NCBI GenBank assembly: GCA_018881555.1
Contig: JACAXG010000018.1
Coordinates: 5,703,634 to 5,767,633 of the forward strand
Length of the DNA stretch: 64,000 nucleotides
Direction of reading: 5' to 3'
From: Amblyornis subalaris
Taxonomy: Eukaryota > Chordata > Aves > Passeriformes > Ptilonorhynchidae
Part shown: positions 48,923-62,883 of the stretch, piece by piece
Layout of the letters: each line of letters begins with the position of its first letter
How positions within the stretch are numbered: position 1 is the first letter of the stretch
Made by a program: the position numbers and the translations under genes
Notes under the pieces: model-generated
The model's database searches: none
Seen by the model: only the letters and a program-made list of their open reading frames with translations
Told to the model about the DNA's origin: nothing

Positions 48923-51900
48923 CCAGATCATACAGTATGTCTGAGATAATTTTGTCCTTAGACTCGGTCTGCCTCTAGCATGTCATGCATTAAATGACAT
49001 CACAACCCTTGCTTTGCTGCTTGGTAGTACTGGTTATAAAGTGAACTTTAACGTCTTCTTGCAGTGTGTGGTCTGTGTAAGCCCTGAGTTTCTGTTGCCC
49101 TGGTCATTTAGCTTGCATTCAAATGATGATGATGCCCCTGCTCATACTAGAATGTGTGTCTTCATAACAGAATAACTCTGCACATCATCCATAGTGTCAA
49201 AAAATCCAAACTTCCTCTCATAATTTGTGTTCTTTGCCAATCACTTCTTATGTTTGCATGGAATACTTAAAAAGTCTGTCAATAAAAGTGCTTGATCCAT
49301 CTGTACATGCTAAAAAGGCCCACAGAATTGCAACATTACAATGTCAATAATAGTAGGAACTTGAAGTATAGCTCACTCCATTGTCTACAAACTTTAAGTA
49401 AAACAAAGCCTGAAGATACCTGTCCAGAATTTCAGTTGTTCTTGTGTATTACACAATACCTCATATACCAGTGTCAACAGATGCTACACCTGATAGCAGA
49501 ACTGAGGGGAGAGTCCCTGGATGAAGTCTTTACTGGGACCGATGAAATACAGTTGGTATCTAAGTGGAATAATATTTGCCATTATTTTTAGTTTTCTGGT
49601 TGATCCCAGAACTAACTTAGGTAGTCTCCTTCCATATGGTAATAACAAGTTTCAAGTGGATGGGAAGTGAGTACACATTTTCTAGAGATCAAAGGGTGTT
49701 TTCTAGCTTATTAGTAATCTTTAGTCATTATGTCATTTAGCCATTTAGTCTTATGCCCCTTCACTGTAATTAGAACAGAGATATGATAGCAATCAGCAAC
49801 TTGAAATTTTGAGATGCTAAGTGTGCTTCAAAACACCTGTTGATTCATGGCAGTCATACATACCTTTTTATAATTTTATTTATTTTCTAGTATCTTTAAG
49901 CAGCCCTAACGAAGATTTAAATTCTCTTCTCTCTTCCTTTTCACTGAGAGAGCCATGAATTGCATCATGCCAAGGATAAGACATTTAGAGGCAAAATCAA
50001 CTAGTACAGTAATATAAAAGTATTATGTCACCTTCCTTCTCCAAGTGCTGTGTTCTGAGGAGCTCACAGTGCAAACCTTTGCATTAAGACTAAATCTCAT
50101 GGAAGCCTTTGTGCTCTGGCAGTGTTAGACAGATTTGGATGCCTCAGTAGAATGTATCTCCTTTGTAATGGAGAAGGTGTTTTAGCCTGTGGTGTCCTGG
50201 AAAGAAGGCTTGTTCTGGAGACTAGACTTCTCTCATGCAGAAATGCTGTGTGGCAGCTGGAGTTTGCATCTAGCACCTGGAATTGTCAGATTCTGATTCT
50301 GTTTTATCTATGGACCTGAAAACTGGCTAAATCATGGTTATTTCTCTTCTCCTCCCTCTGTCACTTGTTTAATGGATATTATACCACTCCCTGTTTTGAT
50401 GCTGTGCATATTCATGGCAATGAATATTTGTATGGAATTTTGTTTTCTAGGTATGTGAAATCTTCTGCATTATTTCACTGAAGAGCATCACTGACCTGTT
50501 CCTAATCCATACAGATAGGTATTAATGCTTTTAAAGCTGGCGATATCATGCGTATGCATAAATATTTTAAGTCTGAAGAAAATAAAACTTGGGAGTTCCA
50601 TCTAAAGATATATATTGGTCTTCTGGGACTAATATTCCAGGATTCATCTACAAAATAGCAGTCTATTGATCTTGAAGCCTTCTTGAAATCTGATTTTTCA
50701 CTTGCCAAAGCAGAACCACTGTTCTGTGTTATTTATAGACTCTTGGGAAGGCCACAAAAATATAACTGGAAAAAAAAAAAGAAAGTGAAAGCTTTCTACT
50801 TGCAAATCACATTTAGTTAACTTTCCCGCTTTCCTCTTGTTCAGATGCAATTCAATGTCAGTATTTGCTTACAGAAAATATAAGCAACAAATCACTGTGC
50901 TTTGAAATATTGATTTCAAAGTAAGGTTTCTGGGTGTCTTCTGGAAACACATTCACATAGATATGATACTTCCTAAACTGAAAATAGAAGACTGAATTTT
51001 CAGGCTGTGTTTGAGATAAAAGAGTAGCCAAGAATGACCTGAGCTTAAAGTTGTTCATATCTATAACTTTGGTTTGAAAAACCAAGAAATGTGTGAGCTT
51101 GCATCCTTGTGAGGTACATGTCTAAGGAAGTCTAGCTGTGTTGTCTTCAGTTCACAGCCGATCTATTCTTTACTTATTGCCTAAGTGTATTCTGGATTAA
51201 TGAAATATTTGGGAGTTGGATAAATTAAGTCCCTTGGGACCCTTTCAGCATTCAGCTGGTAAGTAGTGCATTGTATTCCTTGAAATCCCTTGTGCTTTGA
51301 GATCTGTACTGAAAGGGTTTAAAAAGATCGTTCAGTATTCTGAAGTATTCGCATTTTGCACACTTGGTATTTACATTTTGCATATGCACAAATATATGAG
51401 TCTGAATCTGCACTCATTTATATATATATATATATATGTATTCATGTATATCTACATACAAGTTATTTGCTCAAGCTCCCAAATTGATTCAGTAGCAAAG
51501 CCAAGAAAAGAACTAATGTTTCCTAATTTTAATGGCACTTCTCTTTTCATTGAACTGCACATAATAACCTCTGTTTTAGCTTCAATTTTTGTTATTAAGC
51601 AGACAGCATTGAACAAGATTACTCAGTCTAAATTAGATCTGATTCCCTAACATGTCCTGTCATTAGATAGTATTGCATAAATAGCCAGTTGCACTTTTAC
51701 CCACAAAGATGATTCAAAGTGCACAGATATAAAGCACTCATGAATGTTTCATAATGGAGGTAAAAGACAAGTCTTCTTTTAAAAAATTTATTTTTTAATA
51801 GTAGTAAAGAGGCGGTTTTTAAAAACTGATTCTCTTAATCATTCCTGATCCAGAATACATATCTGCCTTGATTTAATACTAGGCAAATTATAGATTCAAT

Positions 51901-52371
51901 GTTTTAGCTCATAGATTCTGCTAGCTCTCTATTTGCTTTCCAAACATGTTGCAAGGTTTCTGAAGTGATTTGGCTGACGTACCTTTACTGTGTTTTTTAA
52001 ATCTTCACCCCACTGCAACATCTAAAGCATGTAAGTGAATACGTTTACTCTAATAGGCACATTTAGCAGATAATAGGCTTGACATGATGTCCTNAAATAG
52101 AAGATGTTCAGAGTTGGTTATTCAACAGCATGACCTCATAAGACACAATTTAAAAGCAACATTTTTAGCCCATTTGAACATACATTCATAATTTAGCTTG
52201 TTTTTGCTACAAATGCTAATGCTATTCTTTAATAATGTGACACGATAAAATTATTTAGTCTGAATTGCTCTGCATATGTATTAGAGCTAACCCTTAGGTT
52301 AGGTTGCCTGGAACTTCTAATAATCTTTATGGAAACAGTTTTATAAATATTAGTTTTAGAAAATTGATTTT
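48923..52371. other. AT-rich DNA, no gene recognised
   Basis: About 3.4 kb. A (TA)9 run lies at 51419-51436. The frames at 49292-49591 and 51297-51650 show no motif. Confidence 0.55.
51419..51436. repeat. (TA)9 microsatellite
   Basis: Nine uninterrupted TA units followed by tg, a likely length-variable site. Confidence 0.9.
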
Positions 52372-52700
52372 ATCATAGAATCTTAGAATGTTTTGGGTTG
52401 GAAAGGACCTTAAAAACATCTAGTTCCAACTCCTCTGCCCTGGGTAGGAACAGCTTCTGCTAGACCAGGTTGCTCAAAGCCCCAACTAGCCTGGCCTTGA
52501 ACCCTTCCAGGGATGGTGCATCCACAGCTTCCCTGGGTGACTTTTTCCAGTATCTCATCACCACCCTGACAATAAAGTATTTCTTATTAATAGTGAATCT
52601 AAACCTACCCTCTGTCAGTTTGAATCTGTTAGCCCATTTCTTGCCACTGCATGTCCTTCAACTTTGGGTTAAAGCCCTCTTTGCCAGCTCGGCAAGCCTG
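52372..52700 (-). mobile_element. CR1 LINE, about 330-bp 3' portion
   Basis: The plus strand opens 'atcatagaatcttagaatg', then 'ttttgggttggaaaggacc', and runs through 'ccaggttgctcaaagcccc', 'tggccttgaacccttccagg' and 'catccacagcttccctgg' before fading after 'aaagccctctttgccag'. This is the reverse complement of the CR1 3' region. The copy is diverged and non-coding, and its 5' edge is fuzzy between about 52690 and 52730. Confidence 0.95.
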
Positions 52701-55128
52701 TGACTAAAGATGTTCCTTCCCTTCTCTGACATGGATCCCATCAACATCTAATAGAACACACTTCCCAAAGAGAGTCCCATGGTCTAAGTAGTCTAACTGA
52801 GAAAGTAAGTAAAAGTTTTCCACAAAGTATTTTATGACTGCATTCCACTATTGATCTCTCTTCACTTACACATAGGCAAAATTTTGCTTTTCCTAGTTTA
52901 TTCTTTGAGTTTAGTTTAGACGTAGAAATTTCTGCCACTTCACTCACTGCCAATACAGATCTTTCATTGCATACCTTGTCTATCCACATGTCAAATTGAT
53001 AAGAAATCCATCATGGCCTGTAAAAGGCTAGGAGTACTGTAAGCAAAGCTTGTTAATTCAGTATTTGTCTTAACATACAGTTGAAGTAATAATTTGGTTA
53101 AATTCTTTGCCATTCTTAAATGGGATATTGCTTTTAAAGAAACCTAGAAATTGTGTCCTTGTCCTAGGCACACAGTAATTGCAGCATGTGCAGAAGATGT
53201 CTAAATTTGCTTATTCATAGCTAGTGTGAGAAAGGATGGCAGAGTAGCTACATAGACATTGAATAATTATCCAAAGGTCGTGGGCAGGATTGTGCAGAGT
53301 GTTTTGAAGCCTACACCACTTTGTTATCATGATACCATTATTGGAGATAACTGGTCATAACCTATGGTAGCAAAGAAGAGAAATGTTCAACAGTCACCAG
53401 ATTTTCTCTATGTGTACATGACTCTGTGGATATGCATCCAAGTCTATTTAGTAGATCATAACTATTTAGTGAGAAAAAAAAAAAAAAACTGTTAGCTTTT
53501 TATTGTTTGCTGCTTCTTTTCACAGATAAAGGTGTAAAAAAATGAAATAGGGTCAATCAGTTTCTTTTCATGTCAATTTAAAGATAAATTCTTCCTTTAG
53601 CAATGGCATTAAGAGCAATAGAAAAACAACAAGAAAATAAAGTTTCAAGAGCAGCATCTACCTAACAGAAAATTGATTATTTTGTCTAACATATAAGAAA
53701 GATGTAATGCCAAGGAATTTCCTGAAAAAATTGGTGTTTGGAGTAAAAAAGATCAGTACTGAACATGAAGTGACCAGATTTTCAGAGGAATACTGACCAA
53801 GAATGGACTTGGTCTGTGGTGTAGGGTTTATTTGGAGGTAGATAGAAAGGCTCATGTGGAGGGGTATAAGAAGATGAGTTATGACATGAGGAATGTAAGG
53901 GTTTCTCTCATGACCCTCCCTAATCAAGTCCTCATTTTCCTTCAGTTTCCTGCCTTTTAATATGAAAACAAAGCTATTTTAAGGAAAGGGATGAACATAC
54001 AATTTATTATCTGGCTTCCTTTTTCTTTTAATCTTCTATTTATATGGTTTGTGTTCCTGTAGTATTTCCTTGTTCAAGCCTTTTGCTGTTATTTTTTATT
54101 TGGGCCCAGTGGCTTTTTGTCCAGTTTTTTATTCTAGTTACTTTGAATTCCCTCTCTTCCATCTTTCAAGATTTCCATCAAAACCTTTCTGAGTAGGTTT
54201 GTTTCTCTGTTCTTTTTCCTCACCGTGTTTCTTAATTGTTCTTTGCTCTTCTTCAGCTTAGCTGTGATTGTTCATTCCTCATCCACCCACTTACTTGATT
54301 TACTTTTCTCCTTATGCTAACAATCGCCCACATATGTAGTTTTATTTCATTCACCATTCTGTCTCTTTCCTGTTCAACTCAGCCACCCATTAATTCATGC
54401 TTTATTCTGCCTCACACTTGCAGTTACTTGTTCACTCCATTGTAGGAATCTAGGGGAAATACAAAGAGAGTAAATGTAAAAAGGAGGCATAAGGCATAAA
54501 TAACAAGAACAAAGACACAGTCTGTGCAAGGTGTGGAAGTGAATTGCTGAGAAAGTGGTGGTCAAAGAGACTGAAAAGAAAATCTGGGTTGAGAAATTCT
54601 TGGGGTGTCAGGAAAGCAGTTACCATTTGGGTGAGTGTGTTCGGGGGAGCAGATGGTGGAAAGGAGAGATTTGGAGAATGGATAGATGGAATGGAAAATT
54701 GCTGTTCCCAAGAAATTCAGTCTTCTCTTGGACAACCTTGATGTGTCAATTCTGTGTGGCTGAGTAAGTCCAAAAGCCTTTATTTTAATGGTGGTTGAAT
54801 TCCAGCCTTTACCTAGGAACTTTTAAAGTGGTCATTTTTAGCAAACTACCACCTGGTGCATACCAGGAGAGCCACCATCCTGTTTATCATCCCATGTAGA
54901 CCTTATTTATGAGTGGAGGTTTGCTTGGAGTAGAACAGAAATATATTGTTCTATATCAAAACAGTGAATGATGATTTACAAATCCTGAAATTTTAACTCA
55001 TAATCTATTATCACCATCGCTTATTGTATTTCAAAACAGATCCTTCTTTTCACAGTGAAGCTGGCTTGGAAGTTTTCGTCTTGCATGATAGCAAATAGTA
55101 TATAACACCAAATATACGTAAAACTGAG

Positions 55129-55149
55129 GAAAGTCTCATGGAGACTTTC
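55129..55149. repeat. Perfect 9-bp inverted repeat, 3-nt loop
   Basis: gaaagtctc (55129-55137), atg, gagactttc (55141-55149). No known function; the three-base loop makes a tight hairpin. Confidence 0.85.
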
Positions 55150-55285
55150 AATTAGTGAAAATTAAATAAACTAAAATTACGTATATTATCTAAATGCATA
55201 GAATAAACAGGCAAGAAAGATAAAATTACAGGTAACATGCTGTGCAAAACATCATTTGGCTAAATAGCATTAGTATGAATAGGTA

Positions 55286-55321
55286 ATATTTAAATTTTAT
55301 CGAATATATTTAAATTTTATC
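55286..55321. repeat. 16-bp direct repeat with 20-bp period
   Basis: atatttaaattttatc, or a near-identical start, occurs at 55286-55301 and 55306-55321, separated by 'gaat'. A local slippage duplication. Confidence 0.8.
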
Positions 55322-56596
55322 AAACAATCCTGCAGTTGCTAAAGCATAAATTTATTTGTAATGAGTCTTTCCAAAAGCTGTGTGTATTCAGATTCAACAT
55401 TAATTTGTCGAATGGAGTCTTGTAGGGAAAGCCGTGACCACAAGATGGCAGGATTCCCATTCAAACCTGATTTAACAGAACTGCACATAGATTTAAAAAA
55501 GCTGACCTTTAACTTTGCTTATTTCTGTAGCTATAATATGGCACTCCTGCTACAAATTTCACTTTAATTTTGCAAAACACGGAAGCTTATGAGAAGGCTG
55601 TTTTTGCATGTCATCTGTCTTTATATGGTTTTGAGCCGTGTTACTCTCCATCACTGGTAATACTGCAATTTTTCTAACACGTTTTATCCTATTGGAAATT
55701 ATGTTTTAAAAAATAAATNTAGTTATTCAAAATAAGTGTTATAAGTCCATGTTTTTCTAGTCGTCTCAGTAATATGGAGAAGACATATAAATTTCCTGAA
55801 ATTCACAAAAAATATTAATCAAGATATTTCCCATGGATGCTGTGCTGCAGACAGTTTGATGAGTATTTAAGAATTTCCATTTTCACATGCAGCTGGACCT
55901 TTTCTTCCTTACGGTGGAGACTTCAAGATACTTTTGTTTGACACTTTTCAAAACATCTCTTTTAAAGCATAGATCATCAAGGTGGGATCTTGGTGTTGGC
56001 TGGCCTTTCCTCCAGGGAAGCAAATATCACAATTCTATAGTTTTTTGGGATGAGAATTATAGTATTGTGTCTTTCTGTTGTGATTCACATCCATATTTCA
56101 TACAAATATCCATAAATCTCAGTTTTCATTTAAAATAATTTTTTCTAGGCCTGAGGACTATGGTGGAAAACACCTGGAAAATAAATTGATAAATGACCTA
56201 AGGCAATAATCAAAATGATTCACATATTTTTGATCTAAAAAATACTTATTTTAAAGGCAATCAATTTTTTTTTTTTGCCTTACTCAAAAACATTTACCAT
56301 AGGCTGTTACAGACATCAATGTATTTTGCCTTTGACATCCAATGAATTTAGGCCAAAACTGAGGTTTTTTGAAACATTTCCAAGTGCATTTTTAGAACAA
56401 ACAGAAATTTTTCTGCCTTACATTTAAAAACAACTACTTCTTACTTCAAAAACAACTTCAAATGCTAATGCAGTAATTATAGGTGGGAAAAAAATATCCT
56501 TTTTTGTGTGAATACAAGTATATTCCTCTTGAAACAAGAAAATTCATTCAATAATACAATAAACAATACAGAGAAAATGGCTTTGAAAATCCATTT

Positions 56597-56633
56597 TGTG
56601 GAGAGTTCTAATCTATTGTGTGGAGAGTTCTAA
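56597..56633. repeat. 15-bp direct repeat with 22-bp period
   Basis: tgtggagagttctaa occurs at 56597-56611 and again at 56619-56633, identical in both. Confidence 0.9.
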
Positions 56634-59579
56634 AATAATAAACTTTAAGAATTTGCACTAAATTTTTAACTTACGAAATGAAAATGTTGATGTCCATTTT
56701 TCTATTCTTTTTTTTTTTTTAGATTGCGGGCATTTATATTATCATATGTAATAACTGTAGTAATAAAAAGAATACTAAGTTCTTTGAGCAGTGAGTGACT
56801 GTCTTGAGTACCATCCATACCATGCAAAGAACAACTCTAATCTGAGATATTCTGTGGCTGATTTCTTGATACATTGTTTTAATGTATCGGGAGTGCATGA
56901 TTATTGCATAATACCAGTGCATTTTAATAAATTACAGTGAAAGAGAGTTAAATGCCAGGTTGATTAGGATAAATGACACACCAATGCTTTTATAAAGACA
57001 AATCCTCCAGTGCAAATTATTCAAGCTGAATATAAAGAATAATATTAATATAATGTCCTTTGATGCACTATAGAATAACTCTACCAGGTTAGTATTTTTA
57101 AAACAAGGGTAGAATGTTAGGAAGGTGGCAACACCTGCTTTAGGCTTTGCCTTTTCCAGGTAATTTTATTTTATGCTTCACGTGCAAAATTTGATGCATT
57201 TGGAAAGGTGTGAAAAGCAACTTAGAAACAAGCATTGTTTTAACACCACCTTCATGGTTCTGATCAGTCATTGGAAGAAGAATCCAACCTGAACTATGCT
57301 AAAATCTTGGCTCAGGTTTTGAACCCAGGCATTGGGTTCAACCCATTGAACATTGGACTCAGAATCTCAGTAAACAGGTGTTATAATTTTTTTGTTTAGT
57401 TCTCCCCATGAAAATGGGTTTTCCGTTAGCATCTTGGTAGCAAATGAGTGCCAAGGAGCACAATACACAGCTGAGTTCTCTTGTAGCCACTGCTGAGTAA
57501 TCTTTGTACCCACATTGTAAAATTATCATTAATTTCCACTGTTTGTCAGTGGCAGTGTTAGTTCCTGTATAGATGCCAGTGTCTACCACAGTAGTATCTA
57601 AGATACTGCTTTTTCATAGTACTAAGAATGCAAAATAAGTTATTTTTCCCAGACAGGTCTCTTAAAAACTCCTTCAGTCTCTTCACGCAATCAGAACAAC
57701 AAACTCATTGAACTGTGACTGATTAATTCATCTTCATAATTTTTCATGGTTTTTAAAAACTGTATTGCTGGAATATCTACCATAAGCTGTTAACAGACAT
57801 TTCAGTAACTGATATGTGTGGTAAGAATCCTCATTAAACTAGAAGCTGGACTGCAACAGGTAAGAAAATAGTTTGGCTTAATATCTGTTATCAAATATGA
57901 TTTTCTGTGGTGTAGGCCCATTTCTATCAGTCACAGAAATACAATACTATCAGTCACAGATATTAATGTATATCGATGTGTATATTTATGNGTGTGTACA
58001 GGCTACCTTTGAATTGTAGTTTTCCTCACAGTACTTCTTAGGATTTCCAATCAAATCAGAACCAGCAAAGAATAGGAATGTGACTGTTAGAGGTACACAA
58101 ATATCATCATTTGCATGGTGAGATTTTAAATTAGCCTCTCTCTTTTTCTGCATGCTGATGTGAGATGTTCCTCAAGGAACTGGTTCATTCCTAAGGAAAC
58201 TAATGGTATGGACAACTGCTTTAAAAGAATATTAATTCTTGATTCAGGTATCTGCTGAAGAAATGTATACTTTATTTAACTCGAGGTGTGGAAATCAAAA
58301 GTTTAAGAGACTGTGTGTAGGTAATTCTTGTTAATGTTGTGTATTTACTATTATTCTCTCAATGGAAGAAATATTTACATAATATCTTCTTTCAGGGAGC
58401 AGTAAAAATTCCAGGAACACTTGGAAGATGAATCTTATATTCAATTTCATTATTTAATACAGTATTTCAAAAAGCTGGTCCAAAGGAGTACCTGGAGTTT
58501 TCATATGATAACTAACGTATATTATGATTGTCTGCAATCACTGTTACTGTATTTCAACCAAAGTATGCAAGGATAAGAGAAAGATTTTGCTAATTAACTG
58601 GCAATAAGTGTGGAGTTATCTGCATTGCCTCTTTCAAAATGCAGGGAAAATGCACAGGCAGATCAGGGACAAAAGCTTTAGTGTACAAGAGAAGCCATTC
58701 CAGATCAGACTAACAGCTTGGTTATGCTATTATTCCATCTGACAATGGCCGTTACCAGATGCTTTAGAAGAAAGTGCAGGAAACCCTGCAGTGAGCACTT
58801 ATGAAATACTCTGTCCATAGAGGAAATTTCTTGTTAATCTCTGTCAGTGATGATTGGTTTATATCCTAGAGCATGGTGCCTTGAAGGTTAAGTATAAAAT
58901 CACTCTAGGACCAGTACAACTCGTACTACTGTAAAAGAGGCTGTGTTTCCCTGAGATACTTCAGTTTTATAATGTGATAACAGGCACTGGCCAAATGACG
59001 TTAAGCAACTTCCTTAGAATGTTTCGGCATTTATTGTAGAGACCGGATAATGAAGGAGATCTGGGATAAACACAAGGGATTAAGTCTGTGTGATTTACAA
59101 AGAATTTGTGAAAACAGGCACGTCTTTTTTTATGACTTTTTGTACTCTCACATATATGTACTGGTAATATGGAAAATCTCACCTAATTTTTATAGAATCA
59201 TCAAAAATATTTAAATAGTAGATTTTGCATTAATAATGTTTTCTGTTCTCTGGTCACATTTCTGACTCTTGCGAGATGATTGTTTTCCTTCTAGTCTACG
59301 GGCAAAGACTGAATTTTCTCATTTTAAAAGAGGAGAGAAAAGAAAAAATCTTCAAGCTTTCTTCACATATCATGAAGAGACAAAAAGGCATACATCCAAA
59401 CGTCTCCTTTCCCCCCCTCATTTTCTGTGACTTTGTGGTGAAAAAATAAGGTAAGCCTCTAAATAATTTTGACTGTCTAATCTCCCAAGGGTCACAAGAA
59501 GATCTCTTCCAGATCTAGCAGTGCTGAATGAGGATGTTACTGTGCTCAGCTCTCCAAACCTGTAATCTGACAGCTGGAA

Positions 59580-59621
59580 GTTGCCATTCCCACATTGCCG
59601 TTCCCACATTGCCATTCCCAT
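59580..59621. repeat. 14-bp minisatellite, three copies
   Basis: Three consecutive units of the form (g/a)ttgcc(a/g)ttccca(c/t) fill 59580-59621. They differ at three positions in total. An isolated short tandem array in otherwise unique DNA. Confidence 0.92.
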
Positions 59622-62089
59622 TCTCTGCCAGACAAAGGAGTCTGAGAGCTTTGCCTTATCCACTTCAGGCAAAGTCAGTTCTCTTTTCAGACTGCCTTCA
59701 TCAGCTGTTTAATACTACTGTGACTCCTTATGGGGTTCTCATAAGATCCATTATGCCCAGAAGCTGAACAACTGGCAGGCTCTCGGGAAAAGACAGGAGG
59801 AAACTCCTAGGGTTGCTTGTAGCTTCAATTGTCACTGTTCTTTGCTAGATGAACATCTGTCTGCAGCCTACAAATGAGCTCTGTATAATCACTCTGCTAA
59901 GAACACAGCTATTTTTATGCATGTGTTTTTGTGCACCGCTCATGAACTTTTCATCTCCTTGCTAGCCTGGCTATCTTAATCTTGATGGATATCTTGAACT
60001 TTTGTGTAGTTCAGGCTTTGCATAACTTCACTGCAGACTTCAGCCTAAAAATTACCCTGCATACCAAAGCAGAAAAAGAAAGAAGACAAAGAGTTAATGA
60101 ACCAAACCATTCAAAATTTTTCATGATAGTAAAATATTCAAAATTGTAGACAACATTCTTTCTACTCACTTTAGATCTAGGCTTTTTCTGGGGTGGCATA
60201 TCAATCTACAGAAACTAGAACTCATAGCAAAAAGTCCTTGATATTTGAAATTGTGGAAGGTTTTTTTTTCTCTGCTTTATATCTCATTTATATGTCTGAA
60301 AGGATTGTGGAGGAAGGTGCAAGTTAGGTAAGGCTTATTTGGATTATTTTTTCTTTTTCCTTCCACTAAGTAGCAGAGTCTTGAAATTAGGAGAGCACCC
60401 ATATGCCTCTTTAGACCACAACATCTCAAGTCCAGAAAATCAAGAGTTGATGTAGAAAATGTTAAATTTTTAGAATGGATAGAAAAAAATTCTATGAAGA
60501 AGGAGTTCAAGAGTGTAAATAAATACCAATGAATTGCAGAAAATCTCACCAACTTAAAGCAGCTTGAAATGGCACCAGAAATAGCTTTCAGATCAGTATA
60601 CACAACAGAGCAGGGCTGGAATGTGCTCTTTGCTAAATAAGCAAAGATATCAGAGTCACTGTGCGATAGTAAAGACGAATTTCCTCAAATCATTCACCTG
60701 AGAACAAACAGAGTAAGCAATCTGAGTTTTATTTCTAATCAGTGCCTCAGTGCTGCTTGGGATAGCAGCTTGTTTCAGATGTCCCACGTTGTCAGGTTTG
60801 TATTGATTTAAGAGCTCTTGGTGTTCCTCAAGCAAGGCATTTTATAATATCCTTCTGTGAAGAAATAGCCTTGAAGCATCTGGGTATAAATACCTGTATT
60901 ATTCATGTGATATTATTCATGTGACTTAATATAAAAGGATGAATTCTAACATGAGTTGTTAGAATTCATGACTGAGTTACATCCTCTCTGAGTGCCAATG
61001 GTGTAATTCTATAATGTGGATTATTCCTGTATCAACTGAATATTAGCCCCTGTTGTGTAATGCTACTGATAGAAGATAGCTCTGGTCTAACATCTGGGAA
61101 AAACCTTAGAAATTGTTCTCTTTCACAATGTTTGCTAAACAAGTACTGGTAAAATGTCTAGAAATTCATACCAAATGTAGTTTTTTTGTGAAACGTGAGC
61201 AAATTTCATTAACTGTAACCCCTCTCAGGAAACCTGTGTAAGCCTAACAATACCAGGTAACATGAACTGTTTTTTTAAAGGCCAGACGTAGGGCTTTATA
61301 CTTTTAATTTTTAATGCCAAAATGCTAATTCATTGTGCTCAAGAGAGAAATGCCTAATAAGGTCCTGATAATTCTCAGCTGTTTACTGTCGGCTCAGAAA
61401 GCACGTGAATACAATATTCATGGAAGTTCTTCAGGTGGGGGCCAATCCCTCAGAGCAGCTGGCTTAATTTAAACTCAAGCTTGCCATTTGAAGTTCCTGG
61501 ACTGATCCAAACTACTTTGCTGTAAAACAGAGTCAGTGCCTGGAGACGTGCCTAGAAGCAGATTGCAAAAAAACACAGGTTACAGGGTGCATGGGCAATG
61601 ACCCCTATTTGGTACAGTTTGTTACATAAAGCTGTCTTTACACTGCCACAAATGATAGGAGAGTTCCCTGTGAATTAGGATAGAAATTTAATTTGGGTAG
61701 AGGACGGCTTCACAAAGTATCTGTAGCAAAAATACTTTTGCAGAGTAATCATTGCTTTTATTTTAGTAAGTTTACTTCTTATAAGTTTACTTTTTATCTC
61801 AAAGACCAAAGGCAAGCCCTTTGTGAAACAAAGTGATGAGCACAAATAAAGGAACAAATACAAAGATTTAAGTAGACCAGTATTCTGGCAGTGGTCCATA
61901 GATAAAGCTTTGGAAGTGAATAACAGAAGAGGCCAAGCAGAAAGTAAAATTTTCCTGCTATGGCTTCTGACTTCCGTCAAGCGATAACTCAAAGACTTTG
62001 TGAATGGGAAACATTTTTTTCTTTTTTGATGTGTGTTATAGAATAGCCTTGGATGAATTTTTTCTTCCATAAGATTTTTCTAATTACTT
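59622..62089. other. AT-rich DNA, no gene recognised
   Basis: About 2.5 kb. Besides the inverted repeat at 60939 and a 'tattattcatgtga' direct repeat at about 60897-60925, nothing is recognised. The 131-codon minus frame at 61675-62070 has no domain motif. Confidence 0.55.
60939..60969. repeat. Perfect 12-bp inverted repeat, 7-nt loop
   Basis: atgaattctaac (60939-60950), loop atgagtt, gttagaattcat (60958-60969). All 12 positions pair. It follows within 15 bp of a direct duplication of 'tattattcatgtga', so the region has been locally rearranged by replication slippage or template switching. Confidence 0.92.
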
Positions 62090-62850
62090 CTTAACCCACC
62101 TAAGCTTTTGACATCTCCAACATTCTGTAACTATGAGTTCTACAGTTTAATTACGTGCTTCATGAAAAGTGTTTCCTTTTGTTTGCTTTAAGCCCGACAC
62201 TTGATAACTAAGTCTCATAAGTCCCTTCATGGTGGGAACCAGGGAACAGTTCTCTGTATACTTTATTGAAGTCAATATTTTATAAGTATTCAGCATGTTA
62301 ATCTCATGGGTGTGTCTTTTTTACCTAGTCTTTTTCATCTCTCCACTTCTAATAACGACTTTTTATCCTCCTTGGTACACTTTTCTGTACCTTCTTTAGT
62401 TCTCCAGGATCCATTTTCAGATGTGGGGAAGTAGAACTGCATTCAATACTCAACAACACTTATTTTGGATTCCTTATCCACCTATGTCTACCATTCTGCT
62501 GCTCTCATGATCCGCTATGAGTATTGAGCTGAAGCTTATACAGATGTGTTAAAGACTCCCCAAACTCTGTTTTGAATGAACACAGCAAATTTAGACTCAT
62601 CATAGTAATAGTTGATTTGTATTAGTGGATGTTGATATTTCTTGGATATTTTCCAAGTCCAAACACTCCTTATTATGATAACCTCCTGTAGCTTGTTGCA
62701 GCTGGCTTTTGCTTTGATAACTCTAAATAATTTAGCATTGTCAGCAAAATTGGTTGTCTTTCCATCAGTATCCCCAGATCCTGCTATATCCTGTGAATAA
62801 AACAGATATTGACATCCTTGTTGGTGTTTTCTAGACAACTCCCTTCACAG
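62090..62850 (-). mobile_element. Ancient amniote-type CR1 LINE fragment, decayed RT
   Basis: The plus strand shows, in order, words of the old CR1 type seen in turtles and crocodilians: 'gttctacagtttaattacgt', 'agtgtttccttttgtttgct', 'cttttctgtaccttctttag', then near 62700-62830 'gcattgtcagcaaaattggt' and 'cctgctatatcctgtgaata'. On the minus strand the last block encodes NFADNAKLF at about 62730-62751, matching the FADDTKL catalytic motif of CR1 reverse transcriptase with the second aspartate lost. Both ends are fuzzy, and the middle (about 62460-62640) aligns poorly. It belongs to a much older layer than the other CR1 copies here. Confidence 0.8.
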
Positions 62851-62883
62851 AAGAATCTTTTAAAACTTTGTATTCTTTATGTC

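Larger units (their letters stand above)
52701..59579. other. AT-rich unique DNA with small duplications
   Basis: About 6.9 kb with no recognised gene or known repeat. It holds an A15 run (53474-53488), a pyrimidine-rich segment (about 54000-54450), a 9-bp perfect inverted repeat (55129-55149), and short direct repeats near 55286, 56597 and 57943. Poly(T) runs lie near 56265 and 56709. Confidence 0.55.

Noticed and set aside
61675..62070. 131-codon minus-strand frame
   Set aside because: No motif; basic, low-complexity composition typical of translated AT-rich DNA.
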